A model generated the notes under the pieces. The model searched no databases, was not told the origin of the DNA, and worked only from the letters and a program-made list of their open reading frames with translations. A program made the position numbers and the translations under genes. From the NCBI GenBank assembly GCA_024682075.1, contig JAIKZQ010000044.1, positions 124,001-188,000 on the forward strand: a stretch of 64,000 nucleotides of DNA, given 5' to 3'. This document shows positions 19,615 through 29,702 of the stretch, piece by piece. This DNA comes from Lachnospiraceae bacterium. Lineage in GTDB: Bacteria; Bacillota; Clostridia; Lachnospirales; Lachnospiraceae. Positions within the stretch are counted from its first letter, which is position 1, and each line of letters opens with the position of its first letter.

Positions 19615-19875
19615 TTATTCCTCAAGATCCGACAGATACAGATCATGTATCATGTCGAGCTGCGCGATCATGGTCGTGGCTTCGCGCCCGTACGCCTTGG
19701 AGCACTTGTGAGATACTTTCGAATGCTCCTCCTGATGGTCATCCATCTCAACGGTCATCTTCACCGCACCGATCTCAAGCTCATTGTCGAGATGTGCGAT
19801 CACCTCGTTAATGAACTCTTCGCTCGCTTCCCTCTCAGGATACTCTATTCCTCTGTATTTCTCTTCATTCATCAT
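19615..19875 (-). CDS. hypothetical protein
   Basis: ORF 19615-19953 likely starts at an internal Met (MMNEEKYRGIEY), which avoids overlap with the upstream gene. Confidence 0.65.
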   Translation of the reverse strand: MMNEEKYRGIEYPEREASEEFINEVIAHLDNELEIGAVKMTVEMDDHQEEHSKVSHKCSKAYGREATTMIAQLDMIHDLYLSDLEE

Positions 19876-19912
19876 GACACAAACCTTCGCAAGCTCCGGA
19901 AAAACCGGCGCA

Positions 19913-20386
19913 TCATTCGGACTTTTTCTCGAAATCCATCTCGACATTCGCAACTCTCAGAAGGCTCCTGATAGAATCACGGTCAAGATTTATCTGCTCT
20001 CCGAAGGGATTGATGGATACACCCTTTACATCATTTACAGAAAGCGCATAATCAAGCAGCCAGATGATGCCCGTCTCCAGAAGCTCATGTCCTGCGCCGA
20101 GATTCTTCTGCTCTGCCGAAGTGAAAGCAGGGATCCACGCGCCGTCCGATGCTCCGACAAGGCTTATTGAAATAGGTCTTGAACCGTCGGAACTGACCTC
20201 TCCGGCCACATCGTCGAAAGTAGCTCCCTTTTTCAGGATCCTGACAGATGTATAGAGAGTGTCGTTTCTGCTTATGAAATTGACCAGTTCTTCCCTAAAC
20301 TTAAGATTATTCTCCTCATTCTTATGAAAGATATAGGAATTGACGACTTCTTCCAGTTTTGCGCAAGCTTCATTTAATGCCATCAC
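19913..20386 (-). CDS. SseB-like family protein
   Basis: WIPAFTSAEQKN...VKGVSINPFGEQINLDRDSIRSLL resembles SseB N-terminal domain. Confidence 0.75.
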   Translation of the reverse strand: MMALNEACAKLEEVVNSYIFHKNEENNLKFREELVNFISRNDTLYTSVRILKKGATFDDVAGEVSSDGSRPISISLVGASDGAWIPAFTSAEQKNLGAGHELLETGIIWLLDYALSVNDVKGVSINPFGEQINLDRDSIRSLLRVANVEMDFEKKSE

Positions 20387-20404
20387 TTCACCTCTCTTAT
20401 CTGA

Positions 20405-22225
20405 TCATTCAAACTTATAGTTAGCATTGTCATTCTTGAAGTTCGGATTATAACAGGGATCTACGCCCTTCATCGAAGGATGCAGTTCGTACAGATGATC
20501 CATCTCGGCGATCCTTCTCTTTGTCTTCTCACTGTCCTCGGCATCAATGCCCCTGCTGACGGATTCATAATGGATGAGTGAGACATCCGGTCTCAGGACG
20601 TTTTTGTATCCTTTTTCAAGAAGAGAAAAACAAAGAGCCACGTCATTATATGCAACGGCAAGGGATTCATCGAATCCTCCGGCCTCTTCGTACTTGCTTC
20701 TTTCAAGCATGAGTGCCGCGCCGGTCACAACGATGAAATTATACGGAAGAAGATTCCGTCCGCCGTACATCACCACAAGGGTGTCCTCTATTCCGTAGAA
20801 AGCATGGCCCGGTCCCACTGCCGTATTGACCACTCCGCAGTGCTGGATCATCTTGCCCTTCGGATAATAAAGCTTGCATCCGACAGCACCGACATGGGGA
20901 AGCTTTGCGTGGCCCGCCATTCTCGAAAGCCATCCTTCACCCTGGACTTTGATATCATCATTAAGGAACAGGATGATATTGCCGGATGAATTAGAGGCGC
21001 CGATATTGCACATCCTTGAGAAATTGAACTTCAGCGGCTCGTAGATGTATTTGCATCCGTGAGATTCCAGCAGCTTTTCTATCTTCGCCCTGTTCTTCTC
21101 ATTCGATCCGTTATCGACCACCACGACTTCAAAGTCTACGCCTGCTGCCACAGAATAGATGCTCTCGATACATCTTCTGAGAACTTTGTAATTATCCTTG
21201 GATGGTATGACAATGCTGACCTTGTCGTTTTTATCAGTGTCATAAACCGCATAGCACTGGACTACTTCCTTGAGCGGGCACCATTCAAGATGTCCCTTCT
21301 CGCCGCGTCTTTCCATTGCGGCTTCCTTAAGCTTAACGGTAGCTTCCTTCAGATAGGACTTGGCCGACATGTCAAGAGCCGTGGACCCGCTTATCTCTCT
21401 CCAGTGATAAAGCACCTGCGGCACATGTCCTATCCTGTCGGTGATTTCCGAAAGCCTCATTATCAGGTCATAGTCCTGTGCTCCGTCGTACCTCTTGTCG
21501 AAGCCGCCTGCCTGCTCGATCAGTGATTTCCTGATCATGCACAGATGACAGGTGTACATGATGGAAAAGAAAGAATCGGGGGACCAGTCGGGCTTGAACT
21601 TCGGATCATGGCGCTCCCTGCCGTCCTCGGTCAGCATGTCCTCATCCGAATAAACAATGTCGGTATCCGGATGCTCATTCAGATATCTGACCATTTCGAG
21701 CAGAGAATACGGCTCGAGAAGATCGTCATCATCCACAAGTGCAACAAACTCCCCGCTTGCAATCTTCAGGGCAGAGTTGGTATTCTCCGATATCCTTCCG
21801 TTTTCGCTTCTGTAGAAGGCGAAGAAGTTATCGTACTTTTCCTCGTATTCTTTGAGAGTCTTCCTGACCGACTCAAGGCTTGAATTATCATCCGAGACAC
21901 ACACTTCGAAATTCTTATAGGTCTGTGCCAGACACGAATCAAGACAGGGCCTTAAGAATCGGTCCTCTATGTTGTATGTCGGGATGATTATCGAAACAAG
22001 GGGCTCATACTCAAGCCCCTCAGGATGCGGGATCTCAGCCTCTTTTTGTCTGACAAGAGTGTCATATTTGACAGGCTTGATCAGTCCGAGACAGGTTCCT
22101 GCGGATTCTTTTATCCCGTACCCCTGCCTGAGCATTCTGAAGAAGTGACGAATGCGGAGAAAACCCAGCCTGATGACACCGGTCAATCCCTTTTGTTTAA
22201 TTTTTTTAATGAGAAAACGGATCAT
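20405..22225 (-). CDS. two-domain family 2 glycosyltransferase
   Basis: Two GT-A modules: VSIIIPTYNIEDRFLRPCLDSCLAQTYKNFEVCVSDDNS and VSIVIPSKDNYKVLRRCIESI; LVDDDD and LNDDI. Confidence 0.92.
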   Translation of the reverse strand: MIRFLIKKIKQKGLTGVIRLGFLRIRHFFRMLRQGYGIKESAGTCLGLIKPVKYDTLVRQKEAEIPHPEGLEYEPLVSIIIPTYNIEDRFLRPCLDSCLAQTYKNFEVCVSDDNSSLESVRKTLKEYEEKYDNFFAFYRSENGRISENTNSALKIASGEFVALVDDDDLLEPYSLLEMVRYLNEHPDTDIVYSDEDMLTEDGRERHDPKFKPDWSPDSFFSIMYTCHLCMIRKSLIEQAGGFDKRYDGAQDYDLIMRLSEITDRIGHVPQVLYHWREISGSTALDMSAKSYLKEATVKLKEAAMERRGEKGHLEWCPLKEVVQCYAVYDTDKNDKVSIVIPSKDNYKVLRRCIESIYSVAAGVDFEVVVVDNGSNEKNRAKIEKLLESHGCKYIYEPLKFNFSRMCNIGASNSSGNIILFLNDDIKVQGEGWLSRMAGHAKLPHVGAVGCKLYYPKGKMIQHCGVVNTAVGPGHAFYGIEDTLVVMYGGRNLLPYNFIVVTGAALMLERSKYEEAGGFDESLAVAYNDVALCFSLLEKGYKNVLRPDVSLIHYESVSRGIDAEDSEKTKRRIAEMDHLYELHPSMKGVDPCYNPNFKNDNANYKFE

Positions 22226-23266
22226 TTACAGTAAAGCAAATCCTACTTTTTTGTATACCTTGGCAAGAGTCCTGTCAGCCACTCTGGAAGCTCTTGCTGC
22301 GCCGTCCTTGTAAACGGATTCAAGATATGCCTTGTCCTTCATGATCCTGGACGCTTCTTCTCTGATCGGACGAAGTGCATCGATAACGGTCTCGCCGACT
22401 GCCGGCTTGAACACTCCATATCCCTTGCCGTCAAATTCAGCCTCTATCTCCTCGAAAGACTTGCCCGTTACGGTGCTGTAAATGTTCATGAGATTGGAGA
22501 CACCGGGCTTGTTCTCCTTGTCGAATCTGACACATCTCTCGGTATCGGAATCGGTCACGGCACGCTTGAACTTCCTTGCAATGGTATCGGGATCATCCAT
22601 GAGGAACACACATCCTTCGGGAATGGATTTGCTCATCTTGGAATCGGGAGTTGTAAGTCCGTAGATCCTTGCTCCGGTCTTGGCGATATAGGGCTCCGGA
22701 ACCTTGAATACTTCACCATAGATGGAGTTGAATCTGATGGCGATGTTCCTGGTGAGTTCCACATGCTGTTTCTGATCCTCTCCCACGGGCACGAAATCGG
22801 GTCTGTAAAGGAGGATATCCGCAGCCATGAGTGAAGGGTATGCGAACAGACCTGCATTGATGTTATCCTTGTGCTTCTCGGACTTATCCTTGAACTGCGT
22901 CATTCTGGTCAGTTCGCCGAACATCGTATAACACTGAAGCACCCATCCGAGCTGTGCGTGTGCAGGCACCTGGGACTGGATGAAAAGAGTATTCTTCTCT
23001 GGATCAAGGCCGCATGCTATGTACAGCGCAAGCTGCTCAAGAGTCCTTCTCCTGAGTTCCGCAGGCTCCTGTCTTACGGTTATGGTATGAAGGTCTGCCA
23101 TGAAGTAGAAGCAGTCAAACTCCTCTGCCCTCGCACCCCAGTTTCTGATCGCTCCGAGGTAGTTGCCGAGATGAAGATCTCCGCTGGGCTGAATGCCCGA
23201 GAGCATTACTTTCTTCTTAGGTGCCTCGCCCTGTGCAGGGGTGTTTAAAATCTGTGTTTCGCTCAT
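22226..23266 (-). CDS. trpS: tryptophanyl-tRNA synthetase
   Basis: SGIQPSGDLHLGNYLGAI (HIGH-like) and DSKMSKS (KMSKS). Confidence 0.97.
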   Translation of the reverse strand: MSETQILNTPAQGEAPKKKVMLSGIQPSGDLHLGNYLGAIRNWGARAEEFDCFYFMADLHTITVRQEPAELRRRTLEQLALYIACGLDPEKNTLFIQSQVPAHAQLGWVLQCYTMFGELTRMTQFKDKSEKHKDNINAGLFAYPSLMAADILLYRPDFVPVGEDQKQHVELTRNIAIRFNSIYGEVFKVPEPYIAKTGARIYGLTTPDSKMSKSIPEGCVFLMDDPDTIARKFKRAVTDSDTERCVRFDKENKPGVSNLMNIYSTVTGKSFEEIEAEFDGKGYGVFKPAVGETVIDALRPIREEASRIMKDKAYLESVYKDGAARASRVADRTLAKVYKKVGFALL

Positions 23267-23291
23267 AACTTTACGTTCTCCGATCTGTATA

Positions 23292-24458
23292 TTATCTCTT
23301 ATATCCCATTAACTGGTGATGACGTTCCTTCTCCTCATACATCTGGGCATCGGCTGCCTTCAGGAGGTCTTCGGGAGTATGGATCTCGTTCTTGGGATAA
23401 AATGCGGTTCCGCAGCTTATGCTAAGCTGAATGGGAAAATCACCCGTGGAGTTGAAATGCTCCACATTCGTGGTCAGCGATCTCATGAAGCCGTCTATCA
23501 TTCTTGGATCGTCCACCTGGGGTATCACTACGACAAACTCATCCCCGCCGTATCTGGCGATGAAATTATGTCCGCTGGAAAACGACTGCCTGATGATCTC
23601 GGCAACCTCCCTGAGTGCTACATCTCCCATGTCATGTCCGAGTTCGTCATTGATGATCTTGAACTTATCAACGTCCATGAGGATCAGGGTGAGCCTTTCA
23701 TCCGAGTTCTCATGCACACGCTCGAGGAGATACTTGTCCAGACTTCCTCTGTTATTGAGGCCGGTAAGGGCATCAATGGAGATCTCATCACGTGACCTGT
23801 TGATATATAACAGCAACATGCTTATGGTCGTCATGGGCCAGATGAGACTTATTCCGTAATGAGACATCTGAATGACGGCTCCTATGAAGGGAGGGATGAC
23901 GAATCCGGCAAGGATGGCATATTCTCTTCTGGTACTGCCGAGCAGCTCCTTGCTCCTCTTATACATTACCCAGATGCTTGTAAAAAGCAGATATCCCATG
24001 ACCAGCAGTGCGATCGGTGCGGATAGAGGTCCCCTGTCATACGTATTGCCCGCAGATATGCTGAAGGTGTAATGAGTGAGAGGGTTGGTAATGAGAAGTA
24101 CAAATACCGCACCGAGAGGAAGCACTATCGATATCCAGACATTCTGCCTGCTCATCACTCTTCTCATGACCCTGTACTGGACATACTGCGCCCACACGAT
24201 AACCGCATAGATCTGCGCAATATAATAAAGCGTTATGTCTATGTTCAAAAGAACATGGATGGTGGAACCTTTCCTTCCATCCATCAGCCAGGAGAAAAAG
24301 TCAAACAAAAGCACCGAAAAGAGCATTATCAGTGCCCTTTTCATGAAGCGGACATCCTGAGTATTGTCAAAGCTTATTATGCTGGTGTAAAGAAGTATGA
24401 GCATGACGATCAGCGCAAATCCGTCAACGCCCAGATTGAATGCCGTATATGGACTCAT
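23292..24458 (-). CDS. membrane diguanylate cyclase (GGDEF)
   Basis: Multi-TM N-terminus, DALTGLNNRGSL, ARYGGDEFVVVIP; start after AAAGGAG. Confidence 0.93.
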   Translation of the reverse strand: MSPYTAFNLGVDGFALIVMLILLYTSIISFDNTQDVRFMKRALIMLFSVLLFDFFSWLMDGRKGSTIHVLLNIDITLYYIAQIYAVIVWAQYVQYRVMRRVMSRQNVWISIVLPLGAVFVLLITNPLTHYTFSISAGNTYDRGPLSAPIALLVMGYLLFTSIWVMYKRSKELLGSTRREYAILAGFVIPPFIGAVIQMSHYGISLIWPMTTISMLLLYINRSRDEISIDALTGLNNRGSLDKYLLERVHENSDERLTLILMDVDKFKIINDELGHDMGDVALREVAEIIRQSFSSGHNFIARYGGDEFVVVIPQVDDPRMIDGFMRSLTTNVEHFNSTGDFPIQLSISCGTAFYPKNEIHTPEDLLKAADAQMYEEKERHHQLMGYKR

Positions 24459-24478
24459 TTTCACTCCTTTTGCAGGAA

Positions 24479-26122
24479 CTACCAAACGTAAACATTATGC
24501 CAGATGCGGTAGTAACCGCCACCCAGCCGCTCTGCCTGAATGACTATGTTGCAATTGGTCGCGCCTATTGTCTTAAGAGCGCTCTCCATATATCCGGTAA
24601 GATAATTACCCTTTCCGTACTCACTTTCTATCGTCCTGAACAGTGACTCGGGAACAACATTGTAAAAACAGTGATCTCCCATTCCGCATGAAACCAGCTG
24701 GATCCTGCAATCCCTGTAGTAATCCTCGAGCGAAGGAAGCGCATCACTCTCTGTAAGTCCGTGAACCGCAAGCTGCGCAGCAGCATTGGACGAAGGTGTG
24801 GTGGCAGTGCCCGTGCCCGATGAAGGCGAGGAAGAATTGTCCTCATCTTCCGTCAATTCCGGGTGTTCCGACTCATAATCCAGAGGTGCCACGGGATCAT
24901 TGTTGATGAACGGGTCAAAATACGGATCGTACCCTTCTCTCTCCTCGGGCAGTTCACCGAGTCCGTCTCCCGAGGGCTCTCCGCTCTCAAGGTTCCTGTA
25001 CTGAGTTCCCATGCACGCCGGGAGGTAAACAGAAAGACTTTTTCTTACATGGGTCCCGGCATAATCGCCGTCGCTCTTATTGAAATAATCATAAGAAGCA
25101 GGTTCCGAATCGTCCCACGTAACGTCAACATTATAATATCCGTCACCCAGTTTAACAATATTCCAGGCATGATCCTCCCCGGAGGTTCCGGCACAGTAAT
25201 AGGCAGGAATTCCGAGCCTCTGCATGACATACTGAAATCCCCTCGCATATCCCGCACATACGCTCCTCCCCAGAACAAGTGCACTGTATGCACTCTGATC
25301 CATCGGAGCGGTCTCGTCATACTGCACGGTGCTTATCAGATAGTCGTGGACATACCTTTCTCTCGAGTAATCATCACTATACTGCCTTGCAGCCTCTTCT
25401 ATGCTGCCGGCCGCACTCTCAAATGCCGCTCTGGCATTTTCCAGATCATTGACTATCGTGTAAAAGGAAAGATCGATCTCAACGACTTTTTTGTCGGAAG
25501 TATATTTCTCGGTATATGCCGTCTGGACATAGAACAGCTCGGGGTGATCCCCGAACACGGCCTCAAATGCATACTGAACCTGATCGGTATTGGCCTCGAC
25601 ACAGGGAGCAAACGAAACGACCACATCCCTCGCATTGGCAAAGATCTGCCTGTAAAGAGCCTGTGTCGTGCTGTCCAGCATCGCATAATAAGGATATATG
25701 TACGGGTCAAACTCCAGTCCGTTTCCGTCAGAGCCTTTGTCTATGCTGTCCCTGACTTCCCTGGCCTGTGTTTCCGAAAGTTCCTCACCCGTGCCTTCGA
25801 CGGGAATGTATCCGCTCCGTCCAAGAACGTTATCCGGTATCGTGGTGATCGTGCCGTTATACGGGGTATATGGAACCAGTGAAGCCTGATCGGCATCTGC
25901 GGACGGCTGTATCTGCACTCCGCCGGGAAGATCCCTGTGAACATCCGGACCGGCTTCATTTTCAGCTGCATTTCCCACAAGTCCGCCTTCACCGTCGGTA
26001 CCGTACAAAATACCGCTGATGCTCTCTGTCAGGGAGGGATTGAGTGCGCAAAGAAGCACAAATACGAATATGGCGATCAGGATCGCCAGAAGTCCGTATC
26101 CAAGCTTTTTGAGAAAGCCCAT
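24479..26122 (-). CDS. secreted/anchored transglutaminase-like protein
   Basis: N-terminal TM; SVCAGYARGFQYVMQRLGIPAYYCAGTSGEDHAWNIVKLGDGYYNVDVTWDD Cys-His-Asp signature. Confidence 0.9.
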   Translation of the reverse strand: MGFLKKLGYGLLAILIAIFVFVLLCALNPSLTESISGILYGTDGEGGLVGNAAENEAGPDVHRDLPGGVQIQPSADADQASLVPYTPYNGTITTIPDNVLGRSGYIPVEGTGEELSETQAREVRDSIDKGSDGNGLEFDPYIYPYYAMLDSTTQALYRQIFANARDVVVSFAPCVEANTDQVQYAFEAVFGDHPELFYVQTAYTEKYTSDKKVVEIDLSFYTIVNDLENARAAFESAAGSIEEAARQYSDDYSRERYVHDYLISTVQYDETAPMDQSAYSALVLGRSVCAGYARGFQYVMQRLGIPAYYCAGTSGEDHAWNIVKLGDGYYNVDVTWDDSEPASYDYFNKSDGDYAGTHVRKSLSVYLPACMGTQYRNLESGEPSGDGLGELPEEREGYDPYFDPFINNDPVAPLDYESEHPELTEDEDNSSSPSSGTGTATTPSSNAAAQLAVHGLTESDALPSLEDYYRDCRIQLVSCGMGDHCFYNVVPESLFRTIESEYGKGNYLTGYMESALKTIGATNCNIVIQAERLGGGYYRIWHNVYVW

Positions 26123-26319
26123 GTCACAACCCTTTCCGCATACCTTTGAATGCACATTTATACATAGTTAAATATATCACAAAAATGCCTGCTTTTAAAG
26201 AAATATCGTCTTCCGCCGTGCAAAAAAATAACACGTTGTATGAAACAAGATCACATTGAAATTATCCTCTCCCGATGCTAAAATTTTCATCAGCAGGTTT
26301 AACGATCAGGAGGAACGAT

Positions 26320-26859
26320 ATGGAAACGGTAAAATGCATCAAAGAACGCCGCAGTGTACGTAAGTTTGATACATCCCGCGAGGTATCCAGGGAGCTCATT
26401 GATTCGGTCATCGATGTCTCACGCTTTTCTCCCAGCTGGAAGAATACCCAGGTAACCCGCTATACGGTTCTCACCGGAGATTCCAAGAACGCTCTTGCAG
26501 ACTGCACCAATACATGGGCAGGCAACGGCGATATCATGAGAAGTGCTCCCATGGTCGTGGCACTCAGCATCGTTGACAAAAGAAGCGGCTACGAAAGAGA
26601 CGGATCACCTTCTACCCCTCTCGGAAACGGATGGCAGATGTTTGACTGTGGCATCTCCGCTCAGTCTTTTTGTCTCGCAGCATTTGACGCGGGGCTTTCT
26701 ACAGTCATTATGGGACTCTATGATGATAATGCCGCAGAAGTCATCGGTATTCCCGAAGGCCAGATTCTCACGGCACTTATTGCTGTAGGATATGCGGCCG
26801 AGGATCCCGCGGCTCCAAAGCGCAAAGAGCTTTCCGATCTGGTTACTTATAAGAATTGA
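26320..26859 (+). CDS. nitroreductase family protein
   Basis: [50 protein letters not shown] before ATG. Confidence 0.93.
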   Translation: METVKCIKERRSVRKFDTSREVSRELIDSVIDVSRFSPSWKNTQVTRYTVLTGDSKNALADCTNTWAGNGDIMRSAPMVVALSIVDKRSGYERDGSPSTPLGNGWQMFDCGISAQSFCLAAFDAGLSTVIMGLYDDNAAEVIGIPEGQILTALIAVGYAAEDPAAPKRKELSDLVTYKN

Positions 26860-26867
26860 TCATTTAA

Positions 26868-26895
26868 GGACTGAAAATCTTTTCAGTCCTTTTTT
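26868..26895 (+). terminator. rho-independent terminator between nitroreductase gene and pyrB
   Basis: ggactgaaaa-tc-ttttcagtcctttttt. Confidence 0.9.
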
Positions 26896-26935
26896 AAGGA
26901 ACTGTCACAACCACTGCTTTTTTAGAGGAGGATTT

Positions 26936-27859
26936 ATGAGACATTTGATGAGTCCGCTGGACTTTACTACCGAGGAGCTTGACGAGCTGTTCGATCTTGC
27001 TGCCGATATCGAGATCGATCCGGAAAAATACGCCCACGTATGCGACGGCAAAATACTTGCAACGGCCTTCTATGAGCCGAGCACCAGAACAAGGCTTTCA
27101 TTTGAGGCGGCAATGCTCAGACTCGGCGGAAAAGTCATAGGATTCTCCGACGCAGGATCATCATCTGCCGCAAAAGGCGAAAGCGTCTCCGATACCATCA
27201 AGGTCATCTCCCAGTACGCAGACATCTGCGCAATGAGACATCCCAAGGAAGGTGCGGCATTCGTTGCGGCATCCAAGTCAGAGATACCTGTGATCAATGC
27301 GGGCGACGGCGGTCACCAGCACCCCACCCAGACTCTTGCAGACCTCATGACCATCAGGAGCATGCACGGCAAGCTTGACGGATTTAAGATAGGACTCTGC
27401 GGTGACCTGAAATTCGGACGCACGGTCCATTCGCTCATCAACGCCCTGGTCAGATACGACGACATAAGTTTTGTCTTCATCTCCCCTCCCGAGCTCAGAG
27501 TTCCCGATTACATCACGGACATGCTGAAGGAAAAGAACATTCCTTATCAGGAAGTCATCAAGCTTGAAGATGTCATCGCAGATCTCGACATGCTCTATAT
27601 GACAAGAGTCCAGAAGGAAAGATTCTTCAACGAAGAAGATTACGTAAGACTGAAAGACTTCTACATCCTCACCAAGGAAAAGATGGATCTTGCAAGCAAG
27701 GACATGCTCGTGCTCCATCCGCTTCCCAGGGTAAACGAGATCTCCGTCGAGGTGGACGAAGACCCCAGGGCATGCTACTTCAAGCAGGTAAAATACGGCA
27801 TGTATGTAAGGATGGCCCTCATCATGACACTGTTAGAAATAGATACTGAAGCAGGGTGA
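26936..27859 (+). CDS. pyrB: aspartate carbamoyltransferase catalytic subunit
   Basis: [29 protein letters not shown] before ATG at 26936 (longer ORF start rejected). Confidence 0.97.
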   Translation: MRHLMSPLDFTTEELDELFDLAADIEIDPEKYAHVCDGKILATAFYEPSTRTRLSFEAAMLRLGGKVIGFSDAGSSSAAKGESVSDTIKVISQYADICAMRHPKEGAAFVAASKSEIPVINAGDGGHQHPTQTLADLMTIRSMHGKLDGFKIGLCGDLKFGRTVHSLINALVRYDDISFVFISPPELRVPDYITDMLKEKNIPYQEVIKLEDVIADLDMLYMTRVQKERFFNEEDYVRLKDFYILTKEKMDLASKDMLVLHPLPRVNEISVEVDEDPRACYFKQVKYGMYVRMALIMTLLEIDTEAG

Positions 27860-27918
27860 AAGCTTCGCTTTCAGAGCCTGAATTAATGCCGCTAAGCGGC
27901 TATACGGAGGAATTCTAA

Positions 27919-28356
27919 ATGCTGAACGTAGGAAAGATTGAAGAAGGTTTCGTCCTCGATCACATACAGGCAGGAAAGTCCATGAGCATCTATGAGCATC
28001 TCGGCCTTGATAAGATGGACTGTACCGTCGCGATAATCAAAAATGCCCGGTCTAAGATAATGGGCAAAAAAGACATTCTCAAAGTTGAATGTGACATCGA
28101 CACGCTTGACCTCAATGTGCTCGCATTCATCGATCACAATATCACCATCAACGTGATCAAGGCAGGCGAGATCATCGAAAAAAGAAGCCTCAAGCTTCCC
28201 AAGGAAGTCCGCAACGTCATCAAGTGCAGGAATCCCAGATGCATCACCTCCATCGAGCAGGAACTTCCGCACATCTTCTTCCTCGCAGACGAAGAAAAAG
28301 AGATCTACAGATGCAAGTACTGCGAAGAGAAGTATTCTCAGAAAGACAAGTTCTGA
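27919..28356 (+). CDS. pyrI: aspartate carbamoyltransferase regulatory subunit
   Basis: IEEGFVLDHIQAGKS; zinc-site cysteines CRNPRC...CKYCEEKY; downstream of pyrB. Confidence 0.97.
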   Translation: MLNVGKIEEGFVLDHIQAGKSMSIYEHLGLDKMDCTVAIIKNARSKIMGKKDILKVECDIDTLDLNVLAFIDHNITINVIKAGEIIEKRSLKLPKEVRNVIKCRNPRCITSIEQELPHIFFLADEEKEIYRCKYCEEKYSQKDKF

Positions 28357-28400
28357 CGGGATAACATTTTATTGCAATCCCCTTTCAAGGAGGCCTGTTT

Positions 28401-29702
28401 ATGGGTAAGTCATTTGAAGACATAAAGCTTGAGGATGCATTTGCATTCATAGAAAATAATGTCGATGCGGTTGTGCTCATCGATTCCGAAGCAGACACAT
28501 ACAAAACGCTTGTTAAGAACAATCCGCTTTTCAGCATGATCGATGAAACCGGCAACTATGGCGATCTTGTCCAAAAACTCTGGTTCCACCTGGGCAAAAA
28601 CCAGGAGACCGTCTCCGAGGATTATCAGGTTTTCATTCCCACCTTCGGAAAATTCACCGGAAAATACAACAAGCGGCTTAAGCTTGTCAAAAATGAGACC
28701 ACTCATATTGTCGAGGCAACCATCTATCCTTATGATGACAGACTCTATATCCTGATACTCAACGAACTCGACAACAGTGAGTATATGCGTGATTTCCTCA
28801 CCAGTGAAAAGATCACGACTATTCAGAACACATATCTGTTCTCGATGTACATAGATCTGTTCAGGGATTCTACATCGAGCATCAGCATCACCGAGATATC
28901 GGACGACACCATGCATGGCGAACTCAAATACTCCGAATGGAGAATGATGATCGTCAACATGATATGGCCGGACGATCAGCAGATGTTCCTTGAAAGGACC
29001 GATCCACAGTACCTGAAGAAAAATCTCATGCCCGGACGTACTTCTTCCTTCGACTGCCTGATGCAGAATCTTGAGGGAAAATACATCTGGGTGAAACTCA
29101 CCTTCTCACGTGCAGAGACAAACAACAGTGAAGAGGACTTTCGATATGTGTTCATGGTTCAGGACATTCATGAAAATTCCGTCCAGCTCATGTCCACACT
29201 GAAAAAATACGAAGAGCTTGCTTCAAAGGATGCTCTTACCGACGTGTTCAATCACGGCAGGATCGAGACCGAGATATACAATGCAATTGAGATCGTCGGA
29301 CGCACCGACAGAAAAGTATCCATGATGATGTTCGACATAGACTTCTTCAAGAGTGTCAATGACAAGTTCGGTCACGCCGTAGGCGACATGACCCTCAAGC
29401 ATTTCGCATATATGATCAAGGATTACTTTAAAAAGAGTAATGTCGTCCTGGGCAGATGGGGCGGCGAGGAATTCGTGGCTGTATGTTATGATGCCGATAT
29501 CGAAAAGGTCACAGCATATGCCGAGGAGATCCGTGAAAAAGTATCCTGTGAAGAATTTAAGATCGCAGGTGCCGTGACTGTCAGCACCGGTCTTACCGAG
29601 ATCAAAAAAGAAGACAGCTTTTCAGCTGCCTTCGATCGTATGGATAAAGCATTATATAAAGCAAAGAATGAAGGAAGGAACAGAGTAGAATCGCTGAACT
29701 GA
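28401..29702 (+). CDS. GGDEF diguanylate cyclase with N-terminal sensor region
   Basis: DALTDVFNHGRIETEI, FDIDFFKSVND, GRWGGEEFVAV. Confidence 0.93.
   Translation: MGKSFEDIKLEDAFAFIENNVDAVVLIDSEADTYKTLVKNNPLFSMIDETGNYGDLVQKLWFHLGKNQETVSEDYQVFIPTFGKFTGKYNKRLKLVKNETTHIVEATIYPYDDRLYILILNELDNSEYMRDFLTSEKITTIQNTYLFSMYIDLFRDSTSSISITEISDDTMHGELKYSEWRMMIVNMIWPDDQQMFLERTDPQYLKKNLMPGRTSSFDCLMQNLEGKYIWVKLTFSRAETNNSEEDFRYVFMVQDIHENSVQLMSTLKKYEELASKDALTDVFNHGRIETEIYNAIEIVGRTDRKVSMMMFDIDFFKSVNDKFGHAVGDMTLKHFAYMIKDYFKKSNVVLGRWGGEEFVAVCYDADIEKVTAYAEEIREKVSCEEFKIAGAVTVSTGLTEIKKEDSFSAAFDRMDKALYKAKNEGRNRVESLN

Noticed and set aside
24863-25882. 339-aa plus-strand ORF opposite the transglutaminase-like gene
   Set aside because: Opposite strand encodes a protein with clear catalytic motifs; the plus ORF has no recognisable domain or RBS.
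26792-26935. Extended N-terminus of the PyrB ORF
   Set aside because: The 48 extra residues overlap the nitroreductase gene and the terminator; a clear RBS precedes the ATG at 26936.
27860-27918. Two small hairpins between pyrB and pyrI considered as an attenuator
   Set aside because: Short stems (gtgaaagc/gctttcag-type and gccgc/gcggc) without a U-tract; insufficient support for regulation.
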